Source: Pararge aegeria
Lineage: Eukaryota > Arthropoda > Insecta > Lepidoptera > Nymphalidae
Length of the DNA stretch: 64,000 nucleotides
NCBI RefSeq assembly: GCF_905163445.1
Contig: NC_053182.1
Span: 8,866,001-8,930,000 of the forward strand
Direction of reading: 5' to 3'
Below the pieces are notes generated by a model. It had not been told where the DNA came from. It saw only the letters and a list, made by a program, of their open reading frames with translations, and made no database searches. Position 1 is the stretch's first letter; the number at the start of each line of letters is the position of its first letter. Positions 46,607 to 61,600 of the stretch are shown here, one piece after another. Made by a program: the position numbers and the translations under genes.

Positions 46607-49600
46607 ATGAGTGCTACTTTTGAAGAGGCGCTGTTAGATTTCGACATCAATTTTCTTCAGCCACCAGTTAACGCGGTAAGGATTAGGTTATAACTTATAA
46701 TCAAACATCTAATTTTTATGTTACTTGACTTACAAACAAAAAAATTATAGTCCTTTACCGTTTTCTGTTCCCATACTGCATGGTTTCTGATCTAGTCGTA
46801 TTATTAGTAAAAGTTATGTTGTCTTGGCCTATAATATTACTTGTAGTACTACAGTGCATTTTAAGTATAATTTAGGCAACATTCTACTACCTGTATCTTG
46901 TTAAAAATGTTGTTATAATTTAATTTATAGTTAGTTTTAGGTTAATAACATAAATATCTCCCATTCATGCCTTTTAAGACTTCCATACTAGTTTGGGTGG
47001 GTGCAAATCATCACCAATCATTCTTACTCAGCTGAACTGAAGTTGGCTCCCTGGGATGTTCACGCATGTATAACATACAAATAGTACAATAGACCACTAT
47101 AATGATAAAAACAGTGCTACTTACCACTCTGTCTCATAATTTCTTTGCTTAAATAGTTTGTACCCTTTGGTAAATGACACAAAGCTGCCTCCAATTTGTG
47201 CCTACTAATATAAAAGAACTGAATGTCTGCATTCTATCATTCTTGTCATTTCAATTTGATGAAGCTGTGATAGACCAGTGGGTAGGAGCTCAACTTCACT
47301 TTCGGGCGACGAAGTTCAAATCCGCGAGTTTATGTGCATTTTAAGTAATTCAAATATTAATTGTTTAAATTGAAAAATTATGAGGCAACCTGCATGCCTT
47401 AGAGTTCTAGATAATGTTCTCAAAGGAGTGTGGAGTCCACCAATCCGCACTGGGCCAGCGTGGTGGACTACAGCCTTAACCCTTTCTCATTGTAGGAGAC
47501 GACTCGTGCCCTGTAGTGGGCCGGTAATGGGTTGAAACGATAATGACATCAATCTGATAATTAAATGTTTATTAATAAACACCCAGTGATTCAAAGGATT
47601 TAATTAATACTTTTTCAATTGTCAGACCTCTATAGACCACCCTCAGTGGTCACCCTTCTTTGTCAATAGGCTGAGACCAATAATAATTTTATTATAAGTA
47701 TTTCTTTCTTGGTAAAAAGTAAGACTCAGTAAAAAGAAGTATTTTTGAACAATATACCATTTGCAACCCTTACTATTGACTAGTGGTCTGCAGTGGTCAA
47801 AATTAAACCATAATTCATTTAAATAATAAGTTTGAACATTTGGTTCTACTGTCAGACTTCTATTATCACAGATTTTGCTAAGGCACCGACACGGACACTG
47901 TTAATTTGTCTATATGCCTATGCCATAAAAATTATTAAAAAGAGTATATACATGTTTGTGCGTCAATTACGTGGTAGTGACTGTAATGTTTCCTTTATTA
48001 ATTTCACGTTTAATACACAATACACAAAATTTAGAAATATTATTGGTATTCTGCACTCCTTCTATAAATAAACTATACGTGTGGGAAATTTCATACTCCT
48101 CAGTATGCATAATTTTTGTAAATAGGGGTACAAAGTCTTTGTTTCACATGTTATAACATATAGATTTATTTTAAATTTTCAAAGATTAATAATAATTAAT
48201 AAGAGTAGTTGTTGAAAATGTTACTGTTGAAAATTCTCGGTAACAATAGGGAGTTAGAAAAATTGATAAAAAGTAACATATTTACCAACTGTTTTTTTTT
48301 GTCACACCTTAAGGTTTGCAATCATATCTAAGTAATAATAGCCAAATGTCAACTGCTCAAAACCTTCTACAAAATATTATAATTTTATCTGAAGCTGGGG
48401 CTCTCGGTACTTAACCATCTTCCAAGTTACTTTCAGTTTACATGCTGTTGGGCGGCCTGCATGCATGTGTGAATTTTTCTGGGCTACAGAATTTAGGAAT
48501 CTCACTATCCGGCCCATAAAATATCTTTATTCAAAAATTCACATCAATCTGTTGCTTTGTTGCTGCATTATTGACGAACAAACCAAAACACTTTTGCATT
48601 TATAATATTATTATAGATATGGATTTATTTGGATAAGGATTACTATCATGATATGAATGTCACAATCTTTTGATTGTACCTGTGTATTGTTGCCAAATTA
48701 TAATAAAAAGCAGTTATTGTAACTTCACCATTACAGTTAGACATATAGCCTAGCCATAATAATGATTACTTTAAACATGTAGTACATTCTTTTGTAGCAT
48801 CAATAATTTTTGCGGGGTACGCCAGTAAAGCTTCAAGTCAGTATGACATCTTTAAGAAAAATCGTTATATTTCAGCTAATTTACAGAAAACCATACTTTA
48901 ATATAAAAGCCTAAAGGCTTCCTCATGAGTGACTCTGTTCATTAGTGGAAACCATATGAAAGTCCATTCGGTAGTTTTTTAGTTTTTTTTGCCCAGACAG
49001 ACAGGCAGACGTGGCGGGGGACTTTGTTTTATAATATGTAAAGATTTAACTTATATTCCAGTAAATATACCAACATTTTCTATTGTTTCAGAATGAATCA
49101 CGTGGTGAAAAGTATAGAAGACAAATACTGACACTAAAAAAGAAAATTATTTCTATAGAGTAAGTAAACCCATCAAGGCACTATTATACTAGAGGCATGG
49201 CACAGAAGCATGGTTGTTTTGTTTTCAAAAAATTTGAAAGGACTAAATTGTGCTAAAGATTTAAAACCCATCTTGCTGCTGTGCCTGTGCTGTGCTGTCA
49301 ATATGCCACTTAAACATATTACAAGAACTCTCAAATAAACTGTTCCTACGGGATGCTTTATAAACAAAAACAAAAAGTAGTCGCTAAGTAGGGCCATAAG
49401 AAGGCTTGAGAGTCAATGAGCGAGCGATCCGATGACGTCGGAATTTTCCGCCAAGCCAAAAAAAAAAAACCACTGCTGGACATAAGAGTATTTTTTAGGG
49501 ATTTTCACAAGCTTTTATTTCGAGCCGCTTGTATCCAGCGACTCTCATCATCTTTCTTATCTCATCTTCGATGCTCGGTTGGAAGATCTGAAGTATCTCT

Positions 49601-52600
49601 ACAATGAAGGAGGAAATCGGAATAAATCCGTAGAAGATAAGATTAGAATCCGTAAAATAATTTACCGACATAGCTTGGAGAAACTATGGACGTCGTTCGG
49701 ATTCCAAGATGCTGGAATGGAGTTCCCCGCAAGGGAAATAGCAGCGTTGAAAGAGCCACACATGGTGGACAAACGACATGTTACGAATCGCAGAGAGTCG
49801 CTGGATACAAGCGGCTTAAAAACTTTTGAATGTCCAGCAGTTGATGTCCTTTTCTTTGTATTTTTATTCTGGCGTGGTGGAAAAGCTTTATTGCTTCCTC
49901 CGACCCTTGGGCAGGACGGAGGTTATGTGGGACTCCCCCCTATAAGGGGGTATACCCGAACTAAACACCACCACGGCATGTCCCTCTTATTGGCTTTGTT
50001 AGACGCCCGGGGAACCCATTGTATACCTCCCGGACGTCTACCGACCACCCCAACCGAATGTGTGGTTGAGCTGATGATTATGATGATAAATTACCTTATT
50101 CACTGACCTCTATTATACTATATGGACAGGCCATATAAAATGACAACAACAATTGTGACGATATAAAGCGCTGATGAGAGTTCTACGATAGAGTTGTGCC
50201 GATTACTTTGTTGATAGTACTATTTGACACTATTTATGTTAAGATTTAACAAATTGCACGTTTCGATCTGATTCTACATTAATATCATTATGGCTGCGAA
50301 ATATGAATGTCGGAAATTGGGGTACTAAGTTGAATCTAAATTGAAACTTATAATTATGTTCCAAAAATTTTTTTTATTTTAAAAAACCACATTGTTTTTT
50401 GGTTTTTTGGTGACTACGTATATCAGCACATATTCCTATTTACTTTTTATTAATTATTTTAAGAGCTTATTTTTTTATTTAAAATATGTTATACGTTGTT
50501 ACCTTTAATGGCTGCTTAAACTGAGTTGCAAAGTTAGTAGTTAATGTTTTAGTTAGTAAATGTTTTGTCTGTCTGTTTGTTTGTGGTCTTATAGCTTAAG
50601 AATTTATTAAATTGTAGGATGGATAGGATAAATTTCTTTTTTTTAGCACTGGACTGAAATCTCACCTGTTGGTAAGTGTTGATACAGTCTAAGATCGTAA
50701 CGCTATAGTTTTTAAGCGTCGTACTGCAACGCGAAACGCTTGGCGGCTCATCTTTGTTGCTAGGATGGTAACTAGCCAAGGCCGAAACCTCTCACACGAC
50801 AAAATGAATGATGCAACCTTGTTTACCGATATTCAAGATCAACTTTGGCCAAATAAAGAAACTTTGGCCTTAAATAAAAAACTAATAGTGCATTTTTTTG
50901 TCGAAAAGCAATACAATACCATTAATAGCAGAAGTCTTATATCGTTATCGATTTTTAAAACTGTAGCATTACTAGCGCTAGTTCCGTAGTAACCTTCACC
51001 AGTGCTATCAGCGCAAAATTGTCAAAATCAAATTATTTTAATGTGGTTTTTATTACCAGTCCATCGTAATATAATATAGGTCAGTGACCTACACCCATAA
51101 CTCATTATATTTTCAGTGTAATTATGATTCGACAGATCCAGCCTTTGAGTTATGTGAAATTGCATTATTTCCTGAGCTATTTTTTTAAATCGTGGGGAAA
51201 TGACGCGTCTTGGTGGGGTGCAAAGCTTATGTTAAACTCTCTGTGATAAAAACCCTACGCTGATCCTTCTCACGGTTGATTGTTACAAAAAATTGCTTTT
51301 TTCAGTACGCTTCTCAAAAAATTTTATTCACAAAGAGAAAAGTGGGAACAGAATGAGGTTGTACTTCTAACTGCAAAGGAGGAATGTAAGCAAGCGTGTA
51401 TAAACTATCAAGATACCTTAGAGAAATGTGCACATTTAGAAAAGGTATGTATAGAAAGAATAAAAAAAACCAGTATACACATATGTAGACATAACCTACA
51501 TATATGTATATAGTGATACATAACATTTTCGAAACAAAAAAATCAACCAAACTGCCATTTTTTTGTGATGAGCCCAACATTGTTGTTATTTGGGTTTTCT
51601 GTCAAGAAATTTTCACCATTATGTCGTGGATAATAAGCCACCGATCCGGTTTTATCTGGAGATTGTAATTTTTATAGCCCACCAATCGGCATTGGAGCAG
51701 AATGTTGGGTCTTAAATCCAAGTACCCCTCTTCTATGAGAGGTACTTGGAAGCTATATAGGTGTATATTGAGTGGACACCAGCCCGTTAATTTTGTTTTA
51801 AAATCTTCAAAAGGACTAATGCTATCTGTTATTATAGGAATTGGACTTGCTCAGTAAACAAAATGCAGAGCTTGATTCAAAATGCATACTGTCACAGAGC
51901 CAGTATGAAGGAATGAAATCTCATGCTAATCAACTTGAAGTAAGTAAAATGTCACAATTCTTGTGTTATATTATTAATTATTTGGATACACTCTGACGCC
52001 TTTAGACACTTAATATGTCTTTTTTTACCGATTGCCGTTCTCGTTTATAGTATTTTTACCGCCTTATATGTCGGAAATGTACGCAGCGATTTCGAAATTT
52101 CCCTCTTTTTTTTTTTAATGTTAACTTAAAAATATCGTTTTTATTTTTTATCACTAGCAAAGAATAGTAATCGTTTAAAGAAGAATTAAAAATCGCATTG
52201 TTATTTGATTCGTATGCAAAATTCAGTAATGTAAAGCCTTAAGTGAGGGGTTTGCTGCTGTCCGCTGTGGAGTTCTGTCCTCTATCTCCAATAATCAGAT
52301 GTACACCAAATTTGGGCAAAACTAAACTGGCTAAACTAAACTAACCAGTTCAAAAATTTCAATTAGTTGACATTTGACTGGGTTATAATGTAAAATCGAC
52401 AAACAAGTAAAGCCCCTCTCCTAAAGGAATTGAGCTGGATTTCGGGATACAAAGGGTCCTAACTCTAATCGTGCAAAATTTAATTTGAATTTATTCAGAA
52501 GTTTCAGCGTGATGCGCGGCCATGATACAGACAGACTGGCTCCTGTATCGATTATAAATCCTCCAAAAACAATTTTAAAATATCTTTAATGTACATAATT

Positions 52601-55600
52601 CGACCCGTTACAGTTTAAAAAAATACATTGCATAAAAATCTGTGTATATAGGTTTATGACCTGACATTTGAGATGAAGCAAAGGAAAGGGTTGATATTCA
52701 GTTCGTGGATAAATGGGTTTATTTCTTATAGCGAAAATTCAGAGACAAAATAATTTACTTTATTTACCTTTGATCCAACCTGGTAGGGTTTGGGTTACAT
52801 TTATTATATCTTAAAATTCTTATCTGATCTTTTTGTATTTATAGCTATTAGTAAAAGAACAGGAATCGGTTATTGAAGCACTAAAAATAGAGAAGCACTT
52901 GGAGAAGAATAATTCTCACGATCATGAAGACAACCTGTCATCCATACAAAAAGAAAATAAGGCCCTTCTTAAACACCTGAGTCTAATTAAAGACATAGCA
53001 TTGGGTAAAAGTAAGTACATGTTTTATTTATTATTACTATAATTTACGGCAATGCTCAATGAGATCCTTTCCATGATCGGTGGACAGCATTGTTCCGTGA
53101 ATTGTTGAGGTACTCTGAGAGTATTGAATGGCCTCTGTATAAATATTTGCAGAGTACCGTTTTATTTACTATCATTTACGGCAACGCTCAATGGAGTACC
53201 TTCCATGATCGGTGGAGAGCATTGTTCCGTGAATTGTTGAGGTACTCTGAGAGTATTAAATGGCCTCTGTATAAATATTTGCAGAGCACCGTTTTATTTA
53301 TTATCATTTACGGCAACGCTCAATGGAATACCTTCCATGATCGGTGAAGAGCATTGTTCCGTGAATTGTTGAGGTACTCTGAGAGTATTGAATGACCTAT
53401 ATATAAATATTTGCAGAGTACCGTTTTATTTAATTTTATTATCATTTACCGCAATGCTCAATGGGATACTTGCCATGATCGGTGGACAGCATTGTTCCGT
53501 GAATTGTTGAGGTAGGTACTCTGAGAATATTGAATAACCTCTGTATAAATATATGTGGAGTACCGTTTTATTTATTATTATTAACATTTACTGCAACGAT
53601 CAATAGAATACTTTCCATGATCGATGGACAGCATTGTTCCGTGAATTGTTGAGGTACTCCGGGAATATTGAATGACCTCTATATAAATATTTGCAGAGTA
53701 CCGCTACAGTACACTACATTTCCATCTAGTTAGTGTAAGTGGCGCTGCCGTACTAACAATAAAATCAACTAGCTTTGCTTTAAACTAACCATTAATTTTT
53801 TTTTTTTTTTTTACAGAAAAATTACGTGAACGCCACAAAGTATTATTACAGAAGTATGATTTTGAAGATATTAGTGAAGATGATTCTTCATCAGATGACA
53901 GTTGCGACCAGCCAGATTTCTTCGATGATTCACCACATTCACCGTTATTCACTAACATTTTGCCAGAGGACTGTACAAGAAAGAAAAAAGAACAAGTATT
54001 TATATTCATGTACTAAATTAGCAAGGGATTAATCCATGAACATTAAAACTTAATTCTCTAATAACACGTAAACACTGGGGAAATCTATGTAAATATTTTT
54101 TTATATTTATTTATATTTCCACCACATCACCTTCCTTTAAAATGCTCTCCGCGTATGTAGGCCTTGAAAGGCAGAAGCCGAGAAGTCTTTCCAGACCTTC
54201 GCCGTGCGTATTAGAATGGAGGAAACAAATCGCTTCGTAAATATCGATAAGATTATAATTACGTAACGCTCTTTTCGCTGTTCGATGGTAGGAAGGTGAG
54301 GGTCGAGGGACTAAATTGAATAGTTTCTAAGGACACTCTTTGAAAAGTATCTTGTAAGATATCAATACACAGTCAGGCGACTTTGCGACGGTGTTTTACG
54401 CTTTGAAGTCTACCGACTATACGGCTTCGTTGCCGATGAGTCTCATAGCAAGACGATCAACGGAATCCAAAACAAAGGCTGAATCTCTGAAAGGGAGGAA
54501 ATTGATTCCGTGTAAGGGTAAACAAACACGCAAGGAGTGAATTGAGTCCGTGTAAGGGTAAACAAACACGCAGGGAGTGAATTGATTCCGTGTAAGGGTA
54601 AACAAACACGCAGGGAGGGAATTGATTCCGTGTAAGGGTAAACAAGCTCGTCTGAGTATTGGAAGTGTGAAATTAGACCAGGTTGGTTTTCCCAAATCTG
54701 TCAGTCTTACATCATCATCGATCATATCAACTCATTACCGTTGAGAAGAGGTGTAGGACAGAGTCCACCACACTGACCCAGTGCGCAATGAGTCCATCAA
54801 ACCACCATTGATGAGTCCACACGCCTTTGATACCATTATGGAGAACAGGCATGCCGGTTTCCTCATGATGTTTTTCATCACTGTTGTATTTTAATTGCTT
54901 TAAACGATATAAAATCAATAACTCCTAACCACTAGGCTGTCACCGCTTTTACTGGTTAACATAGCCTTTTATTTTAAGGCCATTAGATAAAATGTAGATT
55001 TTGTTCAATATGTTACTAAATAACCAATTTTTTTTACAGGTTTTGAATCCAAATATCCAAATCAACATCAAGAAAGGTAAGGTGGAAACTAAGAAATATT
55101 ACCAAAAAACATTTCTATATACTCTTTTTCTTCTTCTTTGTCGTAACATTCTTGCCAGAGTGGACGTTTTCATCACGTTGGGACAGTGTTTGTGGCAGTT
55201 GTTACTCGCCTCACGATCTCTATATAATCAGACTGTGCCTTTTTATAAAGTGGATAGAGATAAAATATACATTTGCAAATCCCCGATTATTAATATAGTA
55301 CACATTATTGCACTAGCCCTTTCATTTTACACCCATTTAAAAAAAAGGAAATTCACAATTTTGTTGTGGCGGCCATCTTGGACAGATTTTCATCATTCAC
55401 TCCCGACTAATAAAAAAACAAAATCAAAATCGGTTCACACAAACAACACACACAGAGACAAGCCAAACTCATAACAGCCTGTCGTTTTCACGTCGGGGGT
55501 TAATAATACGTTTAACTTTACTAAATTAAAATTAATGCTCTTATTACAGATTTAGCACAATTCAATGAAGACTCTGATTGTAGCAATGAGTTAGTGAGCG

Positions 55601-58600
55601 AAGATACGGGCCGAGGGTCCTCATTAACATTTTCAGATGGGGAAAAATGTTTTAATAGTCCAGATTATTTCAGTAATGACAGTCCCGAACATATTGCCAC
55701 AAAAGTTAGTAAAAACAATATCAATATCGTTTTAATGGATACCGGTACCAGTCCGAACAGAAGTCATGAAGTAGTTCATGCTGCAACTAGTCCACTAATA
55801 TTTGACGATGAAGCTTTGCTCAGCGATAGTAACATGCTTTTCCAATATAACACTGATGTAAATAGCAAAGAGTATTTTATTGGTGATATTCCTCTAAGTA
55901 ACGACATTGTTACAATTAAAGAAAAAAGAAAATTAATTGATACAGGTACAAGTCCAATTAAGGATATTATAAAAACAAGTCCAATAAAAGAAATAGAAAA
56001 AATAACCACAGCCACGAGTCCGTTATCGTTTGACAAATATACTGATATAGGTGACAATAATGCATCTATGTCGACAGTTACAGATTATCAAACAAGTGGT
56101 CCACGCGATAATAGTAGCAGAAAACCGTCTTGCATAGTAATTGACGAAACGGCTACTTCTGTGAACGGAAAATATACTGTGATTAATGATTTAGCAAGTA
56201 ATTGTGAATTCGAAATGAGAGGAAATGAAGAAAGGAAATGTTTGGAAATAAATAATAGCAAAAGTTTTTGTGATGAAAATAGTTGTGATGCTGAAATTGA
56301 TATGATATTAAATACTATGCGATTCACTCAAAGACTAATAACACCTATTCCTAAAACTCCTGTAAAAGTACGTAAACATGAAAGTGGAAAAGTGCAAGAG
56401 TTGTTTCAAAATTTACCTGAATTATCTGGCGACCAAAGGGTATGCTTAGATTCTTTAGCATTAAGAGAAGATTTTAATAGTCTTCACAAAGATATGGGTG
56501 GTATGATGAAAGATATATCGTATATAAAATGTTTTATAAAGGATTGTTTAATGCAGCAATTTAATACTGCAAATCAAAACAATGAAAAATCTAAAATTCA
56601 AGTTTCTAATAAAAACGATTATATTGAAAAGTCTGAAACATATGATGATACTAGGCAAGAAACAATTATAATACACCCTAATGATGATGATAGCAATAGT
56701 AATAATGAAGATAGTGCAGTCAATAATTTTAATCTTTCAAACTCATCAGAGTTATGTTCGATAATAGAAGCAAATAAAAACAATTGCACTGGAAATGTAT
56801 GTCAAAATGGTGACATTTTGATACAGGCCCCTTCATTAAATGCCTCCAGGTCACCAAGTGTAACCACGATCAGTGAGCCCCCAGCAAATGGCTCTTTTGA
56901 AAGATCAACCATACCTAACATTGAACATGACTATGCCAAAAATGATAGCCGTGAAGTTATAACATATGAAGAAGATTTGAGAAACGAAGATGAGAGTGAT
57001 ATTATAAATATTGATGCAGATACAAATGTAGAAGATCTTTCAGAAGATTGTTGTAAAATGAAAAGGAAAAAGAATAAAAAGTTAAGTAAATTAGACAAAT
57101 TCAAAAAAAAACTACAACCCAAATCTAAAATTTCAAAGATGGCTCAAATTCACAAATTACGATCTAAGTCAAGACCGTTGCCTATAGTACAATTACCTCG
57201 AATGCATACTATAACAATATCAAATAATAAATCTGCCCTTGAAAATACACTCAAAGTTATAGCAGAACTTAAGTCAAAAGAAATTGATTTGGCTAGTAAA
57301 AAGATTATAGCTAGAAAGGCCAATAATATTGTAGATGATAAAAACAATAGTAAAGATCGTGATTACTTAGACCATCAATTAACGCCTGACACAGAAGACA
57401 TTGATATAAGGCGGAATTTGAGTGATGACCACGATTTCAATGATAAACATTTAAAAACCATCGGAGATGACAATCAGCAAGTTGAACCTTTATTTAAAAC
57501 CACTGAGAATCGCAGTCGTAAGCTAAGCAATAGTTCTAATTCATCATGGGACGAAATATATATAAGAGAAAAGGATACCAGTAAGTCTGAAGAAAATCGA
57601 AGTAAAAACAAAAGAGTCCTCCGTAGTTCTAGAAATCGATACTTGTTCACTGATTTAGATTACGTCAACCCTAAATTGACTAGTAAAGCGGAAAAACTTT
57701 TCGATGAGCACGATATAAAGCGAAGCCGTAAATTATCTAATTGCGAGGATGAAGAACGAAACTACAGTGATATTTTTGATAATGTCCCTAGTGCCCATAA
57801 TAAAAAACGAAAGCGGAAATTATCCAATTGCATGGATGAAGAACAAAGCTACAGTGATATTGTTGGGAATGTTTCTAGCGTACCTAATAAAAAAAGTAAA
57901 TTGTCCAATAGCAAAGACGAGAAGCCAAGCATAAGTGATAAATTTAATAATGTATCTAAAATTGAAAATGAAAAACAAAACATTAATTATAATATTAAAA
58001 ACGTTTCTGTAGTACTTAATAAAGTTCTAGCCCCAAAACTATTAACGATCGGAGATGAAAATGAAAATATAAGTAATTATAATGGAACCCATAATAAAAT
58101 TCAAGATCGTATATCAAATGTGGATAAAAAAGAGCAAGAACATATAAAGTGTACAGAAGTATCTGATGGTGACCCACTAATTAGCCACCCGAAACAAAGT
58201 ATTCTTTGTGAGATGCTAGAAAAACATGGACGACAACATGGGCCAAAATCCAAAAACCTGAAAGTTCCTGGTAAGACCAACCATAATATAATTAATTGCA
58301 ATAGTGACTTTTGATGATTGACACAGTGATTGTTTATCCTTCGGACATTAACAGCACTTTTATTGAAGGCCGATTGACAGCAGATTTAGGGCAGCGATCC
58401 TGCTGTCTGGGTTCGGTTCCCACATAGATGGAAAATGTTTCTGTGATGAACAAGCATGTTTTTCGGTGTCTGGGTTTGTTACAGATAAATTATAAATTAT
58501 TTATTTATTATAAAAGTATTTATGTATATTATTCGTAAGAATATTCATCAGTCATCTTCGAATCCATAAAACTAGCCAATTTTATGTACAAGTTCTATCA

Positions 58601-61600
58601 ACAATTTACCAAATTTTACATAAATTAATGTTATGAGTTGCCTTTTTGAATTTCCTGGGGGATATTCGAATATCGCGATTTGGTTTAATCTATATAAATA
58701 AAATAGGTCTGTTTGTAATGTCAAAATGACATCTTTTACTAAATGCTTATAAAAGTATAATTAACAGTTGGCCGGACTTTCTCTGGCAAAAAGCTGATGT
58801 CATAATATATGGCCCATTTTAATTTTTTCTAAAGCAATACAAACGACGGAAGAAGTTGCCTGTATTCGTAAGGGGTCTTAAAGATGAAGTGGCGCAAGAA
58901 ACTCCAAGCAACCCATCATAATAATGGAAGTTCTAAATATACATATTTAATACCATTGATCAGTTTTCTACCAAATTATAAACACAGACTTAAACGGTAT
59001 TTAGTAATTAATACCACCACGTGACAAGAATCATAGATAAGTTAGGTTATATGTTTATTGTTCTTAGGTTATATGAGTTACCTAGTGATTATCGATTGGT
59101 GCAAGGTAAATGTATACCTAATCTCCTTTTATTAGGCGTTACTTATAAGCATTGCCTTGTTTGGCGTTAGTGAAAACGGGCATTAGTTTAGTAAGGATGC
59201 GTAACTAAACGAAAAACAATTTTTATTAATAGTCTTACAATTTATTTCCCTTTCAGATAATATTACTAATTCTATAAGTAAAAAGTTGGAAGAAGGCATC
59301 GCCTCCATAATTGATTTGTCACCAGCTAAAGCAAAACCAGCCATGAATAAACTGGTCGATGAGGTTCAAAGCTGGGATTTGACGCATTTCCTGTTGGGAT
59401 TAATGGTATACCTAAATGATCCAGCTCGGAAGATAGAGCTATATAAAAAATTTCATTCTCCACCTGCACCACCAATGACTAAGTCTGAACAGGTTGTTTT
59501 GTACATAGTGAGGGGAATGAGGACTAAAATACCAAATATAGTCGAATTGATTCTTACTTTCATAGAATTCTCACTATTTCCATTAAATAGAACCCCTGAT
59601 TTTGACATAATCGAAAGTCTATCGCATATATATGCGTTAATATGTCGGTACTTTGGATTAAAGACCCGATTGAGACACTTCATGCTGGATGCTATGTATT
59701 GTCTCCAATTTAAAGTAGTCCCACTAATCAAGCAGTGCTTGGATGCATGGATGCATATATTGCCTCTGGCGCACATGGGAAGTGGTGAGTGAACAATATA
59801 TTAAGTAATTGTTTGTCCTATATATATTTTAAATTAAATTCAAATATGTTTTATTAATTTAGACCTATCGCAAGCACTTATGAAGCGTTCATACATAAAT
59901 GCTACCATTATTGTGAAGTGATGTTGATAACATTATTTAATTAAAAATTAACAACATTCTTTAATTAAAAATTAAAATCAGGAGGGTTCCAAACGCGCCC
60001 TGATCTAATAGTGTTCAATCTGTTAGGTATAAATGCTTTAAATTTTTTCATTTGCAGGATTTAACCCACAATGTTAGTGTGTTTGGGTTGAATCCTGCAA
60101 CTAGGAACTATCATGCATGGGAGGTTAAATAAAAAAAGTAAGCAAATTTTACTATAAACTTATAAACATTTTTTTTTTGTTTACAGCTAAGAGTCCATTA
60201 GTTACTTGTTTAGTTTACCTTCTACATTTCTACAAGTGTGAGGACAAATTTAACAGAGTTAAAGAGATAAGATGTATATTAAGCCAAAAATATTTCTATA
60301 AGTTTTCTGATTGGAATGAACCAAGGATTTTGGAAATGTTCAAAACATACATCAAGGAAGTTCGAGGTAATTATTTTTATAACTAATATATTCATTTTAA
60401 TAACTACCAAAAGAGCAATTGTTGACAGGTCTCAGTATAATGTTTCAAATGTAATCCTATGATCGTATTCTATCAATCTTAGTCCTATATGAATAGCACA
60501 TTTAACACAGCAAAAGCACAGCATTAGTAGAACATTTTGTTGCCAGATGTCATCAAACATGTTCCAGGGAATCACAAAATTGTGGAATTTGGAAATTGCC
60601 ATAAAAATCCTATCCCTGACCATCCAGCAGTCAATCGGTTGAGATGATTTCGGTTGTTTTTATATGTTTTACCCGAGCATTAGGCTTGTGCTTGATCCCA
60701 TAATCTGTTGTCAATCTTTTTCTTATTTATTGTTTTTTTTTTGCACAGCATTCATTCTCTACAGGTATAATACAAATTCAAACTCAAAAATTGACATGTA
60801 GGCCATATGTTTTTGAATTAGCTATTGATTCCTCTATGTGCACAAACCATTTTTAAATAATAATAAAAATATTGTGGCTATTGTGGTTGTTTCAAATAAT
60901 AAATAAATAAAAAAAAAATTGCCTGTCTGGCAGTGCCAGACTTACCACAAAATACTAAACGCCAAATGATTGCTTTTTATATAAATGTACTTTTCCTCCT
61001 TATTACTAATGCAACATTTTCTATTACAGATATTCCAATACAAAAGAAGATGTTAAGGATTTCTCTCCTACTCCTCGGAAAACGGCATGGAGCAAAATGG
61101 TGTCTCAAGAATATAATTAACAATATGTTGATGCCTATAATTGAAAGTGAAGACACCCCAATGAAAAGAAAGATGTTTTGTGTGCAGATGCTGGGCGCGT
61201 TACTAAAACCCTTCCCCGCAGACATGAAACTGCATTTGGAGATTATTGTGAGCCAATTACATGATATCCTGCAACAAAATCGTGAGTATCTTAAGAGTGT
61301 GACATGACGGGGTCTCAATTTCAGCATAATTTTTTCCAATATCATAATAATATTTAACCTGTCCCGGGAGTACAAACCAGTACCTTGTTATCCGTTAAGC
61401 ATTGTAACCGCTAAATCAAAGAGACAGTTATCAAAAAATGTGATGTACACAATTTCATTACACTCAAACTATTTTCTATTTCAGCACCGGACGCCTTTAA
61501 AGAAGCTATATTCTCGAGTTTAATGTACATAAGCCATCACAATGAAAATCGTTTGCAGCGAGCGTTAATCGCATGGCAGCCGAAACAGATTTCTCCTGAA

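Noticed and set aside
49579..50106. 175-codon ORF in Ice1 intron 2 as a gene
   Set aside because: It spans an inverted retroelement tail and matches no domain I know; most likely transposon-derived.
53090..53347. 85-codon repetitive ORF
   Set aside because: Product of a tandem repeat whose unit is divisible by three. The later units have indels and stops, and the array lies in an intron.
54417..54725. 102-codon repetitive minus-strand ORF
   Set aside because: Encoded by the 40-bp tandem repeat; the repeat peptide changes frame between units and lies in an intron.
55001..55474. 157-codon ORF around Ice1 exon 7
   Set aside because: Only 55040-55076 is exon. The rest is an intron with a dispersed repeat ('gtggcggccatcttggacag') read through by chance.
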